Shown here piece after piece: positions 1 to 9,710 of a stretch of 64,000 nt of DNA. A program made the translations under genes and the position numbers. The notes under the pieces are model-generated. The model was not told the origin of the DNA and made no database searches. It saw nothing but the letters and a program-made list of their open reading frames with translations. Source of the DNA: Vibrio marinisediminis (GTDB lineage Bacteria; Pseudomonadota; Gammaproteobacteria; Enterobacterales; Vibrionaceae); contig NZ_JACFYF010000014.1 in the NCBI RefSeq assembly GCF_014050145.1, positions 1-64,000 on the forward strand, given 5' to 3'. Every line of letters begins with the position of its first letter. The first letter of the stretch is position 1.

Positions 1-64
<64 letters not shown>

Positions 65-70
65 TATTTA

Positions 71-99
71 AGCCTCAGTCGTAAGACTGGGGCTTTTTT
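71..99 (+). terminator. Rho-independent terminator of tRNA-Trp
   Basis: The stem AGCC-CAGTC pairs with GACTG-GGCT around a GTAA loop and is followed by six T. Nearly the same hairpin recurs after each degenerate tRNA copy downstream and after the tRNA cluster at 52480. Confidence 0.9.
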
Positions 100-123
100 A
101 CGTCTGGATTTTATGGTTACCCA

Positions 124-202
124 TAAATTGGCAGTGCAGCGGATTCCCCTAATTCCCAATAGCGCGTGTTAGATGAGTTTTGAATCTCTTCATCCCTTAC
201 CA
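124..202 (+). pseudogene. degenerate tRNA-Trp copy 1
   Basis: It retains the D-arm-like segment (AATTGGCAGTGCAGCGGATT) and a GAATCTCTTCATCCC T-arm/acceptor remnant ending in ACCA. About 10 nt are inserted at the anticodon and the T-arm is broken, so it cannot fold as a tRNA. Confidence 0.8.
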
Positions 203-209
203 TCTACTA

Positions 210-239
210 AGCCTCAGCAGAAATGCTGGGGCTTTTTTA
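210..239 (+). terminator. terminator copy after tRNA-Trp pseudogene 1
   Basis: Hairpin AGCCTCAGCA-GAAA-TGCTGGGGCT followed by six T. It differs from the first terminator by a paired change in the stem, so base pairing was kept. Confidence 0.8.
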
Positions 240-261
240 CGTCTGGATTTTAAGGTTGCTC

Positions 262-335
262 ACAAATTGGTAGAGCAGCGGATTATCCTAATCCCCAATA
301 GCGCATATTGGGAGATTAAATCTCTCCACCCTGCC
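262..335 (+). pseudogene. degenerate tRNA-Trp copy 2
   Basis: AAATTGGTAGAGCAGCGGATT is followed by the same anticodon-region insertion, then a TTGGGAGATTAAATCTCTCC T-arm and CTGCCA end. The universal TTCGAAT loop is altered to ATTAAAT, consistent with decay. Confidence 0.8.
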
Positions 336-341
336 ATATTT

Positions 342-371
342 AAGCCTCAGTCGTAAGACTGGGGCTTTTTT
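342..371 (+). terminator. terminator copy after tRNA-Trp pseudogene 2
   Basis: Identical in stem and loop to the terminator of the intact tRNA-Trp (AGCC-CAGTC / GTAA / GACTG-GGCT) with a T tract. Confidence 0.8.
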
Positions 372-393
372 ACGTCTGGATTTTATGGTTGCC

Positions 394-466
394 CATAAAT
401 TGGTAGAGCAGCGGATTCCCCTAATACCCAATAGCGCGTATTGGGAGATTGAATCTCTCCACCCTG
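394..466 (+). pseudogene. degenerate tRNA-Trp copy 3
   Basis: Same architecture as the preceding copies: D-arm-like start, CCCCTAATACCCAATAGCG insertion in place of the anticodon arm, and TTGGGAGATTGAATCTCTCC T-arm. The 3' CCA is lost (CCCTGATA). Confidence 0.8.
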
Positions 467-472
467 ATATTT

Positions 473-502
473 AAGCCTCAGTCGAAAGACTGGGGCTTTT
501 TT
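473..502 (+). terminator. terminator copy after tRNA-Trp pseudogene 3
   Basis: AGCC-CAGTC / GAAA / GACTG-GGCT followed by six T. The loop is GAAA, as in the terminator at 52480. Confidence 0.8.
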
Positions 503-523
503 ACGTCTGGATTTTATGGTTGC

Positions 524-580
524 CCATAAATTGGCAGAGCAGCGGATCCCCCTAATCCCCAATAGCGTGTGTTAGATGAT
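524..580 (+). pseudogene. truncated tRNA-Trp copy 4
   Basis: D-arm-like segment and the inserted CCCCTAATCCCCAATAGCG block are present. Similarity ends at about GTTAGATGAT, so the 3' half and terminator are missing. It marks the right end of the array. Confidence 0.7.
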
Positions 581-898
581 GCTCGCTTTTGCTCAAATCT
601 CGACTCTTATCCACGAGCTACAGGATGCTGTCAGGCATGATTTCGCTGAAGTCATAACTACACGTCTGTTTTTGTTATTAATAGCCTTTAGCGAAGAGTG
701 ACGTGCAAATAACACCAATTTACTTAGTACACTCTCTTATGATGTTGGTCTTCATCAGTTAGAGTGGTTGAAGTTGATATAAGTGACTACTGTAACTTTT
801 TAAATTTCACGTTTTATCTGAGGTGAATATTTAGTTTGTAGGCTCGAAATTTGCGGCATTATGGCTACAATATAGCCACTTACAGATTTGGGGGTTTT
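581..898. other. intergenic region before crcB
   Basis: No convincing coding frame or RNA structure. A TACAAT hexamer at 866-871 could be a -10 for crcB, but no good -35 is seen at the right spacing. No fluoride (crcB) riboswitch consensus was recognised here. Confidence 0.4.
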
Positions 899-1282
899 AT
901 GGGACAGCTATCCATTTTAGGTTTTATTGCACTTGGTGGCGCGTTTGGTGCGTGTTCTCGTTATTTGGTCTCCGAATTTTGCGTAGCACTTTTAGGGCGT
1001 GGTTTTCCATATGGCACATTAACGGTGAACGTTGTGGGCTCATTCGCGATGGGGTTATTAATAGCAGCATTTGAAAATGAAATTATTGCTACTGATCCAT
1101 GGCGTCAAATTATTGGATTGGGTTTTCTAGGCGCTTTGACAACCTTCTCGACATTTTCAATGGATAATGTACTGCTAATGCAACAAGGTGCGTTTTTCAA
1201 AATGGGACTTAATATATTACTCAATGTTGTTTTGAGTATTTCTGCTGCGTGGTTGGGATTCCAATTACTGATGAAAAGTTAA
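899..1282 (+). CDS. crcB: fluoride efflux channel CrcB (Fluc)
   Basis: Small four-helix inner-membrane protein of 127 aa, the usual length for the family, which works as an antiparallel dimer exporting fluoride. Visible signatures are GGAFGACSRY near residues 13-22, the conserved Asn-Gly stretch TVNVVGSFAMG, and the GALTTFSTFS segment carrying the Phe-box and central sodium site. The frame stays open 16 codons further upstream, but the family N-terminus and a G-rich stretch just before 899 favour this ATG. Monocistronic, followed by an inverted repeat and the thi operon. No fluoride riboswitch was recognised upstream. Confidence 0.93.
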   Translation: MGQLSILGFIALGGAFGACSRYLVSEFCVALLGRGFPYGTLTVNVVGSFAMGLLIAAFENEIIATDPWRQIIGLGFLGALTTFSTFSMDNVLLMQQGAFFKMGLNILLNVVLSISAAWLGFQLLMKS

Positions 1283-1302
1283 CAAATATTTAGCATTTTT
1301 TG

Positions 1303-1331
1303 ATTGGTCAGCTTGGTTTAGGCTGACCAAT
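1303..1331. promoter_or_regulatory. perfect inverted repeat with the thi -35 hexamer in its loop
   Basis: ATTGGTCAGC (1303-1312) and GCTGACCAAT (1322-1331) are perfect 10-bp arms around a 9-nt loop holding TTGGTT, the likely -35 of the thi promoter. No T tract follows on either strand, so it does not look like a terminator for crcB. An operator is possible (inference). Confidence 0.5.
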
Positions 1332-1341
1332 TGCTTATAAT
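1313..1341 (+). promoter_or_regulatory. promoter of the thi operon
   Basis: TTGGTT (1313-1318) and TATAAT (1336-1341) with a 17-bp spacer place the start of transcription at about 1348, just before the TPP riboswitch. Confidence 0.7.
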
Positions 1342-1347
1342 CGCTTC

Positions 1348-1433
1348 ACTTGTCGGAGTGCCATTTGGCTGAGACCGTTAATTCGGGATCCGTTGAACCT
1401 GATCAGGCTAATACCTGCGAAGGGAACAGGAGA
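1348..1433 (+). promoter_or_regulatory. TPP (THI-box) riboswitch
   Basis: Conserved thi-box elements appear in order: CGGAGTGCC (1354-1362), GGCTGAGA (1367-1374), CCGTTGAACCTGATCAGG (1390-1407), ATACCTGCGAAGGGAACAGG (1411-1430). These form the pyrimidine and pyrophosphate sensor arms. It lies about 160 nt ahead of thiC and should shut off the operon when thiamine pyrophosphate is abundant. The mechanism (termination or RBS masking) is not evident from the 1434-1580 leader. Confidence 0.95.
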
Positions 1434-1580
1434 AGATACTATTACTAGAGCAAGCTTCTTTCTCTAAGTATACCTATCAACCTATCGATATCGTTCTAGG
1501 TGCTTTGCATCAACTATTCGATACCTCTTGTCACATCGTTCCGCCAAGCATTTTTATCCCATACGTTTTAATTAAAATGA

Positions 1581-3533
<1,953 letters not shown>

Positions 3534-3535
3534 CT

Positions 3536-4801
3536 ATGGTTTCTATTCTGGTTCCATCTGAAAAGATTGGGTTAACCGGCGAGATTCAGCATGCATTATT
3601 GGTTGCCAGTCAACAAGACCTGGCAATTGAAGCTATTGAGTTGGGCGTCAGTTCAACTCAATACCTGCAAATTAGAACTGAACAAACCGTTATAACCATC
3701 GGTTCCAATCTCTGGTCATGCGCTGCGGATCAGTGTGATTTTTATGTGCGCTATGGCGGACAAGACTTAACTCAAGCCGACCAGCAATGTCGAAATCTGA
3801 TTCGGATAAACATCAAAGATAACGCCTCTTTTTTAGATGTGTGGACGCATCCTATTACAGGTGAAACTCGTGCATTATTATCTAAACAGCGTGAATTTGA
3901 GTTGGATAGTAATAATCACATTTCATGGTTAGTTACGCTGCTAAGTCTTGATTTTCCAATTGAAGATGTTTTGACGTTGGCTCGGGCGAAAATGAATGTT
4001 TCACGTGAAACATGGCCGGCTCATTTTAGCTCTTTTCCTACCCCATTTTTACAGCATAGTAAGTTAGATATTAATGTTGGTTGGACGACGGAAGAGCAAT
4101 TGGGTTCGTTTGGTCGCTTAACTCATGACAGCCTTGGGTTATACCCAGTAGTGGATAACGTTACATGGGTGGAAAGGTTACTTAAGTTAGGCGTCACTAC
4201 AGTACAGCTCAGAATTAAAGATGACCAAACGGCTGATCTTGAACAGCAGATTGCGCGTGCGATTGAGTTGGGCAGAACGTATCAAGCTCAAGTCTTTATC
4301 AATGATCATTGGCAATTGGCTATTAAGTACAATGCTTTTGGAGTCCATTTGGGGCAAGAAGATTTAGAAGCGTCTAATTTGCACCAGCTTAGCCAAGCGA
4401 ATATACGGTTAGGTTTATCCACTCACGGTTACTATGAACTGCTTAGAATAATACAGCTTAACCCTAGCTATATCGCACTGGGTCATATCTTTCCAACCAC
4501 AACGAAAGAGATGCCATCTAAACCGCAAGGATTGGTTAGATTAGCGCTATACCAAGCGCTAATAGAGACGATTCCTTATGAAAATGCAGTAAGTGAAAAT
4601 GGTCGCGATGGCTACCCAACTGTTGCTATTGGCGGAATCGATCTACAGAACGCCAATGATGTTTGGCAATGTGGTGTCTCTAGTCTCGCTGTCGTTCGCG
4701 CCATCACGTTATCGGTGAATCCAGAATTAGTAGTAGACCAATTCAATCGCTTAATGACGCCACGTGCTTCGAAGTATAGGGAGTCTACTGATGCTATCTG
4801 A
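3536..4801 (+). CDS. thiE: thiamine-phosphate synthase ThiE with long N-terminal extension
   Basis: Couples HMP-pyrophosphate to thiazole phosphate to make thiamine phosphate. The TIM-barrel ThiE domain occupies roughly residues 195-410 (GLYPVVDNVTWVERLL, TTVQLRIKD, FINDHWQLA, GVHLGQED, ALGHIFPTTTK, AIGGI). About 195 residues precede it, so the protein is twice the usual length of about 210 aa. This extension includes SWLVTLLSLDFPIEDVLTLA, vaguely like the helical end of ribokinase-fold kinases such as ThiD (weak inference). No thiD lies in this cluster. A perfect parS site is embedded in the codons for NVSRET. Its end overlaps thiF by 11 nt. Confidence 0.93.
   Translation: MVSILVPSEKIGLTGEIQHALLVASQQDLAIEAIELGVSSTQYLQIRTEQTVITIGSNLWSCAADQCDFYVRYGGQDLTQADQQCRNLIRINIKDNASFLDVWTHPITGETRALLSKQREFELDSNNHISWLVTLLSLDFPIEDVLTLARAKMNVSRETWPAHFSSFPTPFLQHSKLDINVGWTTEEQLGSFGRLTHDSLGLYPVVDNVTWVERLLKLGVTTVQLRIKDDQTADLEQQIARAIELGRTYQAQVFINDHWQLAIKYNAFGVHLGQEDLEASNLHQLSQANIRLGLSTHGYYELLRIIQLNPSYIALGHIFPTTTKEMPSKPQGLVRLALYQALIETIPYENAVSENGRDGYPTVAIGGIDLQNANDVWQCGVSSLAVVRAITLSVNPELVVDQFNRLMTPRASKYRESTDAI
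3997..4012. promoter_or_regulatory. parS site 1 (ParB binding palindrome)
   Basis: TGTTTCACGTGAAACA, an exact match to the canonical chromosomal parS palindrome, lies inside thiE. A 16-bp exact match is very unlikely by chance. ParB1 would load here, marking the origin region for ParA1-driven segregation. Confidence 0.92.
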
Positions 4802-5579
4802 CCAAGCATTTAGTCGCTATTCACGCCAGATTGCTCTCTCAGAGATTGGAGAGCAAGGGCAAAAGCGCCTTATTAACGCCCATGTATTGATTATTGGTTG
4901 TGGTGGGCTGGGGAGTGCTGCGGCTCTTTATCTTGCAGGCGCAGGCGTAGGAAGAATGGTGTTGGTGGATGATGATACGATCGAAAGCAGTAATCTGCAC
5001 AGACAAGTAGTCTACCGCAGCAAGGATGTAGGTAGGTCTAAAACCAAGGCAATGGCTGATCAATTAACTGCACTGAATGGTGATGTGCAGTTGAGAGGAT
5101 TGAGCCATCGATTGGATGAGGCTCAGCTATCAATGGAAGTGATGTTGGCTGATATCGTATTGGATTGCAGCGATAACATAGAAACGCGCCATCTAATAAA
5201 CCAAGTTTGCTATAAGAAAAATACTCCACTTATCTCCGCTGCCGCTATTGGTTGGCAGGGGCAGTTCGCAGTATTTGACTACTCTGATACAAACGGGTGT
5301 TACCGCTGCTTATATCCGTTTGAGCAATTAAGTCATGATACGAATTGCCAAAGCATGGGCGTGGTTGGTGCGGTGGTTGGAATACTCGGCAATTACCAAG
5401 CCTTAGCTGCATTGCAAATGCTTGCTCTAGACGAATTTATAGTGGCAACCGGTCAGTTACATCTTTTTGATGGTAAAACGATGAGCTGGCAAACCGTAGC
5501 AATTAGCCGTGACTCATCCTGTTTGGTGTGTGGGAATCTGGATAATAGGCTGCAAGTGATGGTCGAGGAAATGCAATGA
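4791..5579 (+). CDS. thiF: ThiS adenylyltransferase ThiF
   Basis: E1-like enzyme that adenylates the C-terminal glycine of ThiS for sulfur transfer into the thiazole. 262 aa. Rossmann ATP site GCGGLGS at residues 36-42, DLSD-equivalent LDCSDN near residue 125, and two CxxC zinc pairs (CYRC and CLVC) in the C-terminal half. The start at 4791 lies inside the last codons of thiE (overlap ATGCTATCTGA). An upstream in-frame ATG at 4764 would add nine unconserved residues. E. coli MoeB is the alternative, but the operon context decides. Confidence 0.95.
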   Translation: MLSDQAFSRYSRQIALSEIGEQGQKRLINAHVLIIGCGGLGSAAALYLAGAGVGRMVLVDDDTIESSNLHRQVVYRSKDVGRSKTKAMADQLTALNGDVQLRGLSHRLDEAQLSMEVMLADIVLDCSDNIETRHLINQVCYKKNTPLISAAAIGWQGQFAVFDYSDTNGCYRCLYPFEQLSHDTNCQSMGVVGAVVGILGNYQALAALQMLALDEFIVATGQLHLFDGKTMSWQTVAISRDSSCLVCGNLDNRLQVMVEEMQ

Positions 5580-5785
5580 CAACAATGTCGATTACCCTAA
5601 ACCAACAACAGCAAGATGTCGCAGTTGGTATCAACTTACGTGAAATCATAATGCTTTACGAATTGCAGGAACAAGGCTGCGTATTCGCGATCAATAATCG
5701 TGTCGTGCCTAAAAGTGAATGGAAAACCACACAGCTCAATGATGGTGACGCAATCTCATTGTTCCAAGCGATTGCAGGAGGATAA
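5576..5785 (+). CDS. thiS: sulfur carrier protein ThiS
   Basis: Ubiquitin-like carrier of 69 aa that delivers sulfide as a C-terminal thiocarboxylate to ThiG. It ends in the required Gly-Gly (FQAIAGG). The start overlaps the thiF stop as ATGA. A second ATG at 5585 (MSITLNQ) is an alternative that loses three residues. thiG begins 3 nt after the stop. Confidence 0.95.
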   Translation: MTTMSITLNQQQQDVAVGINLREIIMLYELQEQGCVFAINNRVVPKSEWKTTQLNDGDAISLFQAIAGG

Positions 5786-5788
5786 ATC

Positions 5789-6553
5789 ATGTTGAAAATT
5801 GCAGATAAAACATTTCAGTCACGCTTATTCACTGGCACGGGGAAGTTTGCAAACAGCGATCTGATGGCGAAAGCGCTTATCGCATCAGGGTCACAGTTAG
5901 CAACAATGGCATTGAAGCGTGTCGATATCGATGATCGCCAAGATAATATTCTCCAGCCACTTATTGAATCAGGCATCCGGTTACTGCCGAATACCTCCGG
6001 CGCTAAAAATGCACAAGATGCTATTTATGCCGCGCATTTAGCGCGCGAAGCTTTGGCTACGAATTGGCTGAAACTTGAAATCCACCCAGATCCAAAATAT
6101 TTGATGCCGGATCCGATAGAAACATTAGCCGCAGCTGAACAATTGGTTAAGGACGGTTTTGTTGTCTTACCTTATTGTCATGCCGATCCGGTGTTGTGTA
6201 AAAGGCTGGAAGAAGTGGGGTGCGCTGCGGTAATGCCTCTAGGTGCGCCAATAGGGTCAAATAAGGGAATAGCATCTCAGGATTTTCTCGAGATCATTAT
6301 CGACCAAGCGCAAGTGCCGGTTATCGTTGATGCTGGTATCGGTGCGCCCTCTCATGCTGCGCGAGCAATGGAAATGGGCGCAGATGCTGTGTTGGTTAAT
6401 ACGGCTATTGCTACCGCTAACCACCCAATTGCGATGGCCTCGGCTTTCAAGCTCGCTGTTGAATCGGGTCGAATCGCTTATGAGTCCGGCTTAGCAGGTC
6501 AAGTTTCCCACGCGATCGCCTCTAGCCCATTAACCTCATTTCTCGATCAGTGA
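5789..6553 (+). CDS. thiG: thiazole synthase ThiG
   Basis: Condenses 1-deoxy-xylulose-5-phosphate, dehydroglycine and ThiS thiocarboxylate into the thiazole phosphate. 254 aa TIM barrel. The Schiff-base lysine expected in the NW(L/I)KLE motif is K95. A phosphate-binding glycine-rich segment is seen at [28 protein letters not shown] just upstream, inside the end of thiS, is its ribosome-binding site. Confidence 0.97.
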   Translation: MLKIADKTFQSRLFTGTGKFANSDLMAKALIASGSQLATMALKRVDIDDRQDNILQPLIESGIRLLPNTSGAKNAQDAIYAAHLAREALATNWLKLEIHPDPKYLMPDPIETLAAAEQLVKDGFVVLPYCHADPVLCKRLEEVGCAAVMPLGAPIGSNKGIASQDFLEIIIDQAQVPVIVDAGIGAPSHAARAMEMGADAVLVNTAIATANHPIAMASAFKLAVESGRIAYESGLAGQVSHAIASSPLTSFLDQ

Positions 6554-6561
6554 GGTCTAAA

Positions 6562-7680
6562 ATGAGTTTTATAGAGAAATTTGAACAACTCGACTGGGAT
6601 GATATTGCGCTCTCAATACGCAGTAAAACGGCAACTGATGTTGAAAGGGCGCTATCAAAGTCACGACGTGATTTGGAAGATTTCAAAGCGTTGATTTCTC
6701 CAGCAGCGGAACCTTACTTAGAGCAGATGGCACAAGCTTCTTACACACTTACGCGTCAGCGATTTGGTCATACCATGTCGTTGTACATACCACTCTATCT
6801 TTCTAATCTCTGCGCTAATGCATGCAGTTATTGTGGTTTCTCTATGGAGAATCGTATAAAGCGCCGCACGCTCGATAAGCAAGAGATTGAGGCAGAAATT
6901 CGCGCCATTAAGACGATGAAGTTTGACAGTGTGTTACTGGTTACAGGTGAGCATGAAACTAAGGTTGGAATGAAATACTTCCGCCAAATGCTGCCGGTTA
7001 TTAAACCCAGTTTTAACTATCTTGCCATGGAAGTTCAGCCACTTGAGCAAGATGAATATGCAGAGTTAAAAGCTTTGGGGCTTGATGCAGTGATGGTATA
7101 TCAAGAGACTTACCATCCATCGACTTATGCTATGCACCATTTGCGAGGTAATAAAACCAATTTTCAATTTCGTTTAGAGACGCCAGATAGATTAGCGAAA
7201 GCAGGTATAGACAAAATTGGAATAGGTGCATTAATTGGCTTAGAAGATTGGCGTACAGATAGCTTTTATGTCGCTGCTCACCTCGACTACCTTGAACGCA
7301 CTTATTGGCAGACTCGTTACTCAATATCGTTTCCACGTTTACGACCGTGCGAAGGTGGCTTACAACCCAAATCCATAATGAATGATAAACAACTGGTACA
7401 GCTAATTTGTGCTTACCGATTATTTAACCCAGAAGTGGAATTGTCGTTATCTACACGTGAAAGTGAACTTTTTCGAGATAATGTTTTGCCGTTGGGTATC
7501 ACCAGTATGTCGGCTGCTTCCAAAACCCAACCAGGAGGCTATGCCATGCAAGATGTTGAGTTAGAGCAGTTTGAAATTAGCGATGATCGCAGTGCAGCGA
7601 GTGTCGAAGAGATGATCTGCAGCAAGGGGTTCGATCCTGTGTGGCGAGATTGGCATTCGGTTTACTCAGGTATTAAATGA
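6562..7680 (+). CDS. thiH: tyrosine lyase ThiH (2-iminoacetate synthase)
   Basis: Radical-SAM enzyme that splits tyrosine to dehydroglycine and p-cresol, feeding ThiG. 372 aa. The 4Fe-4S motif CX3CX2C is C84, C88, C91 (CANACSYCGF). An open frame extends to a GTG at 6550, but GAGG at 6552-6555 sits 6 nt ahead of the ATG at 6562, which is preferred. This anaerobe/enterobacterial-type ThiH, rather than glycine oxidase ThiO, means thiazole synthesis here depends on tyrosine. Last gene of the operon. Confidence 0.96.
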   Translation: MSFIEKFEQLDWDDIALSIRSKTATDVERALSKSRRDLEDFKALISPAAEPYLEQMAQASYTLTRQRFGHTMSLYIPLYLSNLCANACSYCGFSMENRIKRRTLDKQEIEAEIRAIKTMKFDSVLLVTGEHETKVGMKYFRQMLPVIKPSFNYLAMEVQPLEQDEYAELKALGLDAVMVYQETYHPSTYAMHHLRGNKTNFQFRLETPDRLAKAGIDKIGIGALIGLEDWRTDSFYVAAHLDYLERTYWQTRYSISFPRLRPCEGGLQPKSIMNDKQLVQLICAYRLFNPEVELSLSTRESELFRDNVLPLGITSMSAASKTQPGGYAMQDVELEQFEISDDRSAASVEEMICSKGFDPVWRDWHSVYSGIK

Positions 7681-7685
7681 AGCCG

Positions 7686-7701
7686 TGTTTCACGTGAAAC
7701 A
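7686..7701. promoter_or_regulatory. parS site 2 (ParB binding palindrome)
   Basis: TGTTTCACGTGAAACA, identical to parS site 1, lies in the short gap between the thiH stop and its terminator. It is 3.7 kb from site 1. Confidence 0.93.
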
Positions 7702-7702
7702 T

Positions 7703-7731
7703 AAAAAAGGCTCCTAACGGAGCCTTTTTTT
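7703..7731. terminator. bidirectional terminator between thiH and the M24 peptidase gene
   Basis: AAAAGGCTCC-TAAC-GGAGCCTTTT with A and T tracts on both sides. It can end the thi transcript and the convergent minus-strand transcript. Confidence 0.9.
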
Positions 7732-7763
7732 ATCTCTCACAAAAGAGGTGACTAAATCTGACT

Positions 7764-7795
7764 GGTTTAGTGGTTTAGTGGTTTAGTGGTTTAGT
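7764..7795. repeat. four perfect tandem copies of GGTTTAGT
   Basis: An 8-bp unit is repeated exactly four times. The stop codon and last codons of the minus-strand M24 peptidase gene (KPLNH) lie inside it. Such a repeat can change copy number by slippage, but a stop would be met within a few codons in any frame. Confidence 0.9.
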
Positions 7796-9565
7796 GGCCT
7801 CTCGTAACCAGTTTGTCACTTGCTCATCATTGATGAGTGGGTTTAGTTCGTCCCACACTTTTTGGTGGTAATTGTTTAGCCAAGCTAATTCCGGACGAGT
7901 CAGTAGGTTAACATCGATATTGCGTGAATCGATAGGGCAGCGAGTTATAGACTCAAATGCCAACACAGGAAAATCGCCCTGAGTCGGTTGTTCTACCACT
8001 AGCTCTAAGTTCTCAATACGGATACCAAATTGATCAGCGCGGTAATAACCAGGTTCATTCGATAGCACCATACCTTCAACTAGAGGTACGTCGATCAGTT
8101 TTTTCGAAATACTCGCCGGACCTTCATGCACACTTAAAAAGTGACCAACACCATGACCTGTTCCATGGTCATAATCAAAACCTTCAGCCCACAAATGTTG
8201 GCGTGCTAATGTATCGATTTGGTAACCACGAGTACCTTGTGGGAAGCGAGCACGTGCAACACCAATGTGACCTTTAAGTACTAGAGTAAATTGCTTAATC
8301 ATTTCTGCGCTAGGTTGACCAATCGCAATTGTACGAGTGATATCGGTGGTGCCATCTAAGTACTGACCGCCTGAGTCAACTAAGTACAAGCTATCCATGG
8401 TGAGCTGTCCAGGTAGCGGTTGGTTTTCATGATTATAGTGACACATTGCGGCATTACTGCCAGCTGCTGAAATCGTATCAAAGCTGAGGTCCATCAATGT
8501 ATGGTCTTGGCGACGAATTGATTCCAGCTTATCCGCTAATTCTGCTTCATTGTGTAGCTTACCGGCTGCGATTTGAGCATCTAACCAGCTAAGGAAGGTG
8601 ACCATCGCAACGCCATCACGTAGGTGGCATGCTTTCATACCCGCAATTTCAGTCGCATTTTTTGCGGCTTTTGCCATTGAGCAAGGATCCGCTGCGGCAA
8701 TAACTTGCGCGCCAGCGTTTTGCAAAGTGAGCTTAAACCAAGCGTTACTGGTGATAGGGTCGAGTAGTGCCTTTTTGCTGTTCAGTTTTTCTAGTACTGC
8801 TTGGAGCTGTTCTGGGTGGTGAACTGTTACGCCTGGACCAACATGAGAAGAAAAATCAGCTGGAATACGCGCAGGGTCGAGGAAGAACTCTACCTGACCA
8901 TTTACGTGCAAAATTGCGTGTGAGAGTAAAACTGGCAAACGAGAAACATCCAGACCACGGATATTGAGCAACCAACAAATAGAATCCAATGCCGTGATGA
9001 TGGCGCTATCTGCGCCCTGTTGAGCGACCAAAGCACCAATTTGCTCGCGCTTTTCTTGGCTAGATTGACCAACCGCCTTTGTTGGCATTAGGCGTACTTC
9101 AGAAAGCACAGCGCTTGGGCGGTCAAGCCAGAGTTCGTCAATAGGGTTGCTGTTAAGGACTTCAAGTTGGTGATGCTTAGACAACTTTGCTTGCGCTGAT
9201 TCTAACCATGAGCCGTTATGCATTCGTGGGTCAACCGCAACTTTACCGCCGGCAGCAATATGATCAATGATCCAATCTAAGGCTGGTTCGTTGATGAGAT
9301 GACGATATTCAAATAGTTCAGATGGAACTTGTTTGGTTACTTGAACGGTGTAGCGACCATCAACAAAAATCGCGGCTTTATCTTGCGTGATCACAGCAAC
9401 ACCAGCTGAACCGGTAAAACCTGTTAGCCAATGTAGGCGCTCATTGTGAGCAGGTACGTATTCACCTAAGTACTCATCTTCGTGTGGTACTAATAACGCG
9501 TCAAGGTTGTGCTGAACAAGCCATTCTCTAATGGCAGTCAAACGCTGTTCAGTGGTTGTAAGCAT
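7775..9565 (-). CDS. Xaa-Pro aminopeptidase (M24B, aminopeptidase P family)
   Basis: Cytoplasmic metallopeptidase of 596 aa removing N-terminal residues before proline. It has the three-domain layout of eukaryotic XPNPEP1-type enzymes: two creatinase-like N-terminal domains and a pita-bread catalytic domain from about residue 300. Metal ligands are visible in DSGGQYLDGTTDITR (two Asp), GHGVGHFLSVHE (His, near residue 470), SNEPGYY (Glu) and RIENLELV (Glu). It is much longer than E. coli PepP (about 440 aa), so I give no symbol. Its 3' end lies in an 8-bp tandem repeat. Confidence 0.93.
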   Translation of the reverse strand: MLTTTEQRLTAIREWLVQHNLDALLVPHEDEYLGEYVPAHNERLHWLTGFTGSAGVAVITQDKAAIFVDGRYTVQVTKQVPSELFEYRHLINEPALDWIIDHIAAGGKVAVDPRMHNGSWLESAQAKLSKHHQLEVLNSNPIDELWLDRPSAVLSEVRLMPTKAVGQSSQEKREQIGALVAQQGADSAIITALDSICWLLNIRGLDVSRLPVLLSHAILHVNGQVEFFLDPARIPADFSSHVGPGVTVHHPEQLQAVLEKLNSKKALLDPITSNAWFKLTLQNAGAQVIAAADPCSMAKAAKNATEIAGMKACHLRDGVAMVTFLSWLDAQIAAGKLHNEAELADKLESIRRQDHTLMDLSFDTISAAGSNAAMCHYNHENQPLPGQLTMDSLYLVDSGGQYLDGTTDITRTIAIGQPSAEMIKQFTLVLKGHIGVARARFPQGTRGYQIDTLARQHLWAEGFDYDHGTGHGVGHFLSVHEGPASISKKLIDVPLVEGMVLSNEPGYYRADQFGIRIENLELVVEQPTQGDFPVLAFESITRCPIDSRNIDVNLLTRPELAWLNNYHQKVWDELNPLINDEQVTNWLREATKPLNH

Positions 9566-9710
9566 CGTTTTTAATCCTTCAATTTATTGCAGTCACGTAA
9601 ACATAATGACAATGCAGAATAAGCTACTCTTTTTGCTACAGCGCTGCAATTGTTAGCGAAGGCATATTTAAATTGATTGGTGTTTATCACCATACCTAGC
9701 TGCAATGTCA

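Noticed and set aside
71-502. Regularly spaced repeats resembling a CRISPR array
   Set aside because: The repeated pieces are tRNA-Trp remnants and terminator hairpins, and the spacers between them are also repeats. No cas gene is present.
607-615. DnaA-box-like TTATCCACG
   Set aside because: One mismatch in a 9-mer, alone, with no promoter or AT-rich origin-like region. Expected by chance in 64 kb.
600-898. Fluoride riboswitch upstream of crcB
   Set aside because: The conserved crcB-motif elements are not visible in the 300 bp before the gene.
7449-7464. CACGTGAAAG half parS in thiH
   Set aside because: Only one arm matches, and several positions of the other arm differ from the palindrome.
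7957-8277. 106-aa frame opposite the M24 peptidase gene
   Set aside because: It is the complement of a well-conserved catalytic domain, has no ribosome site and no recognisable sequence.
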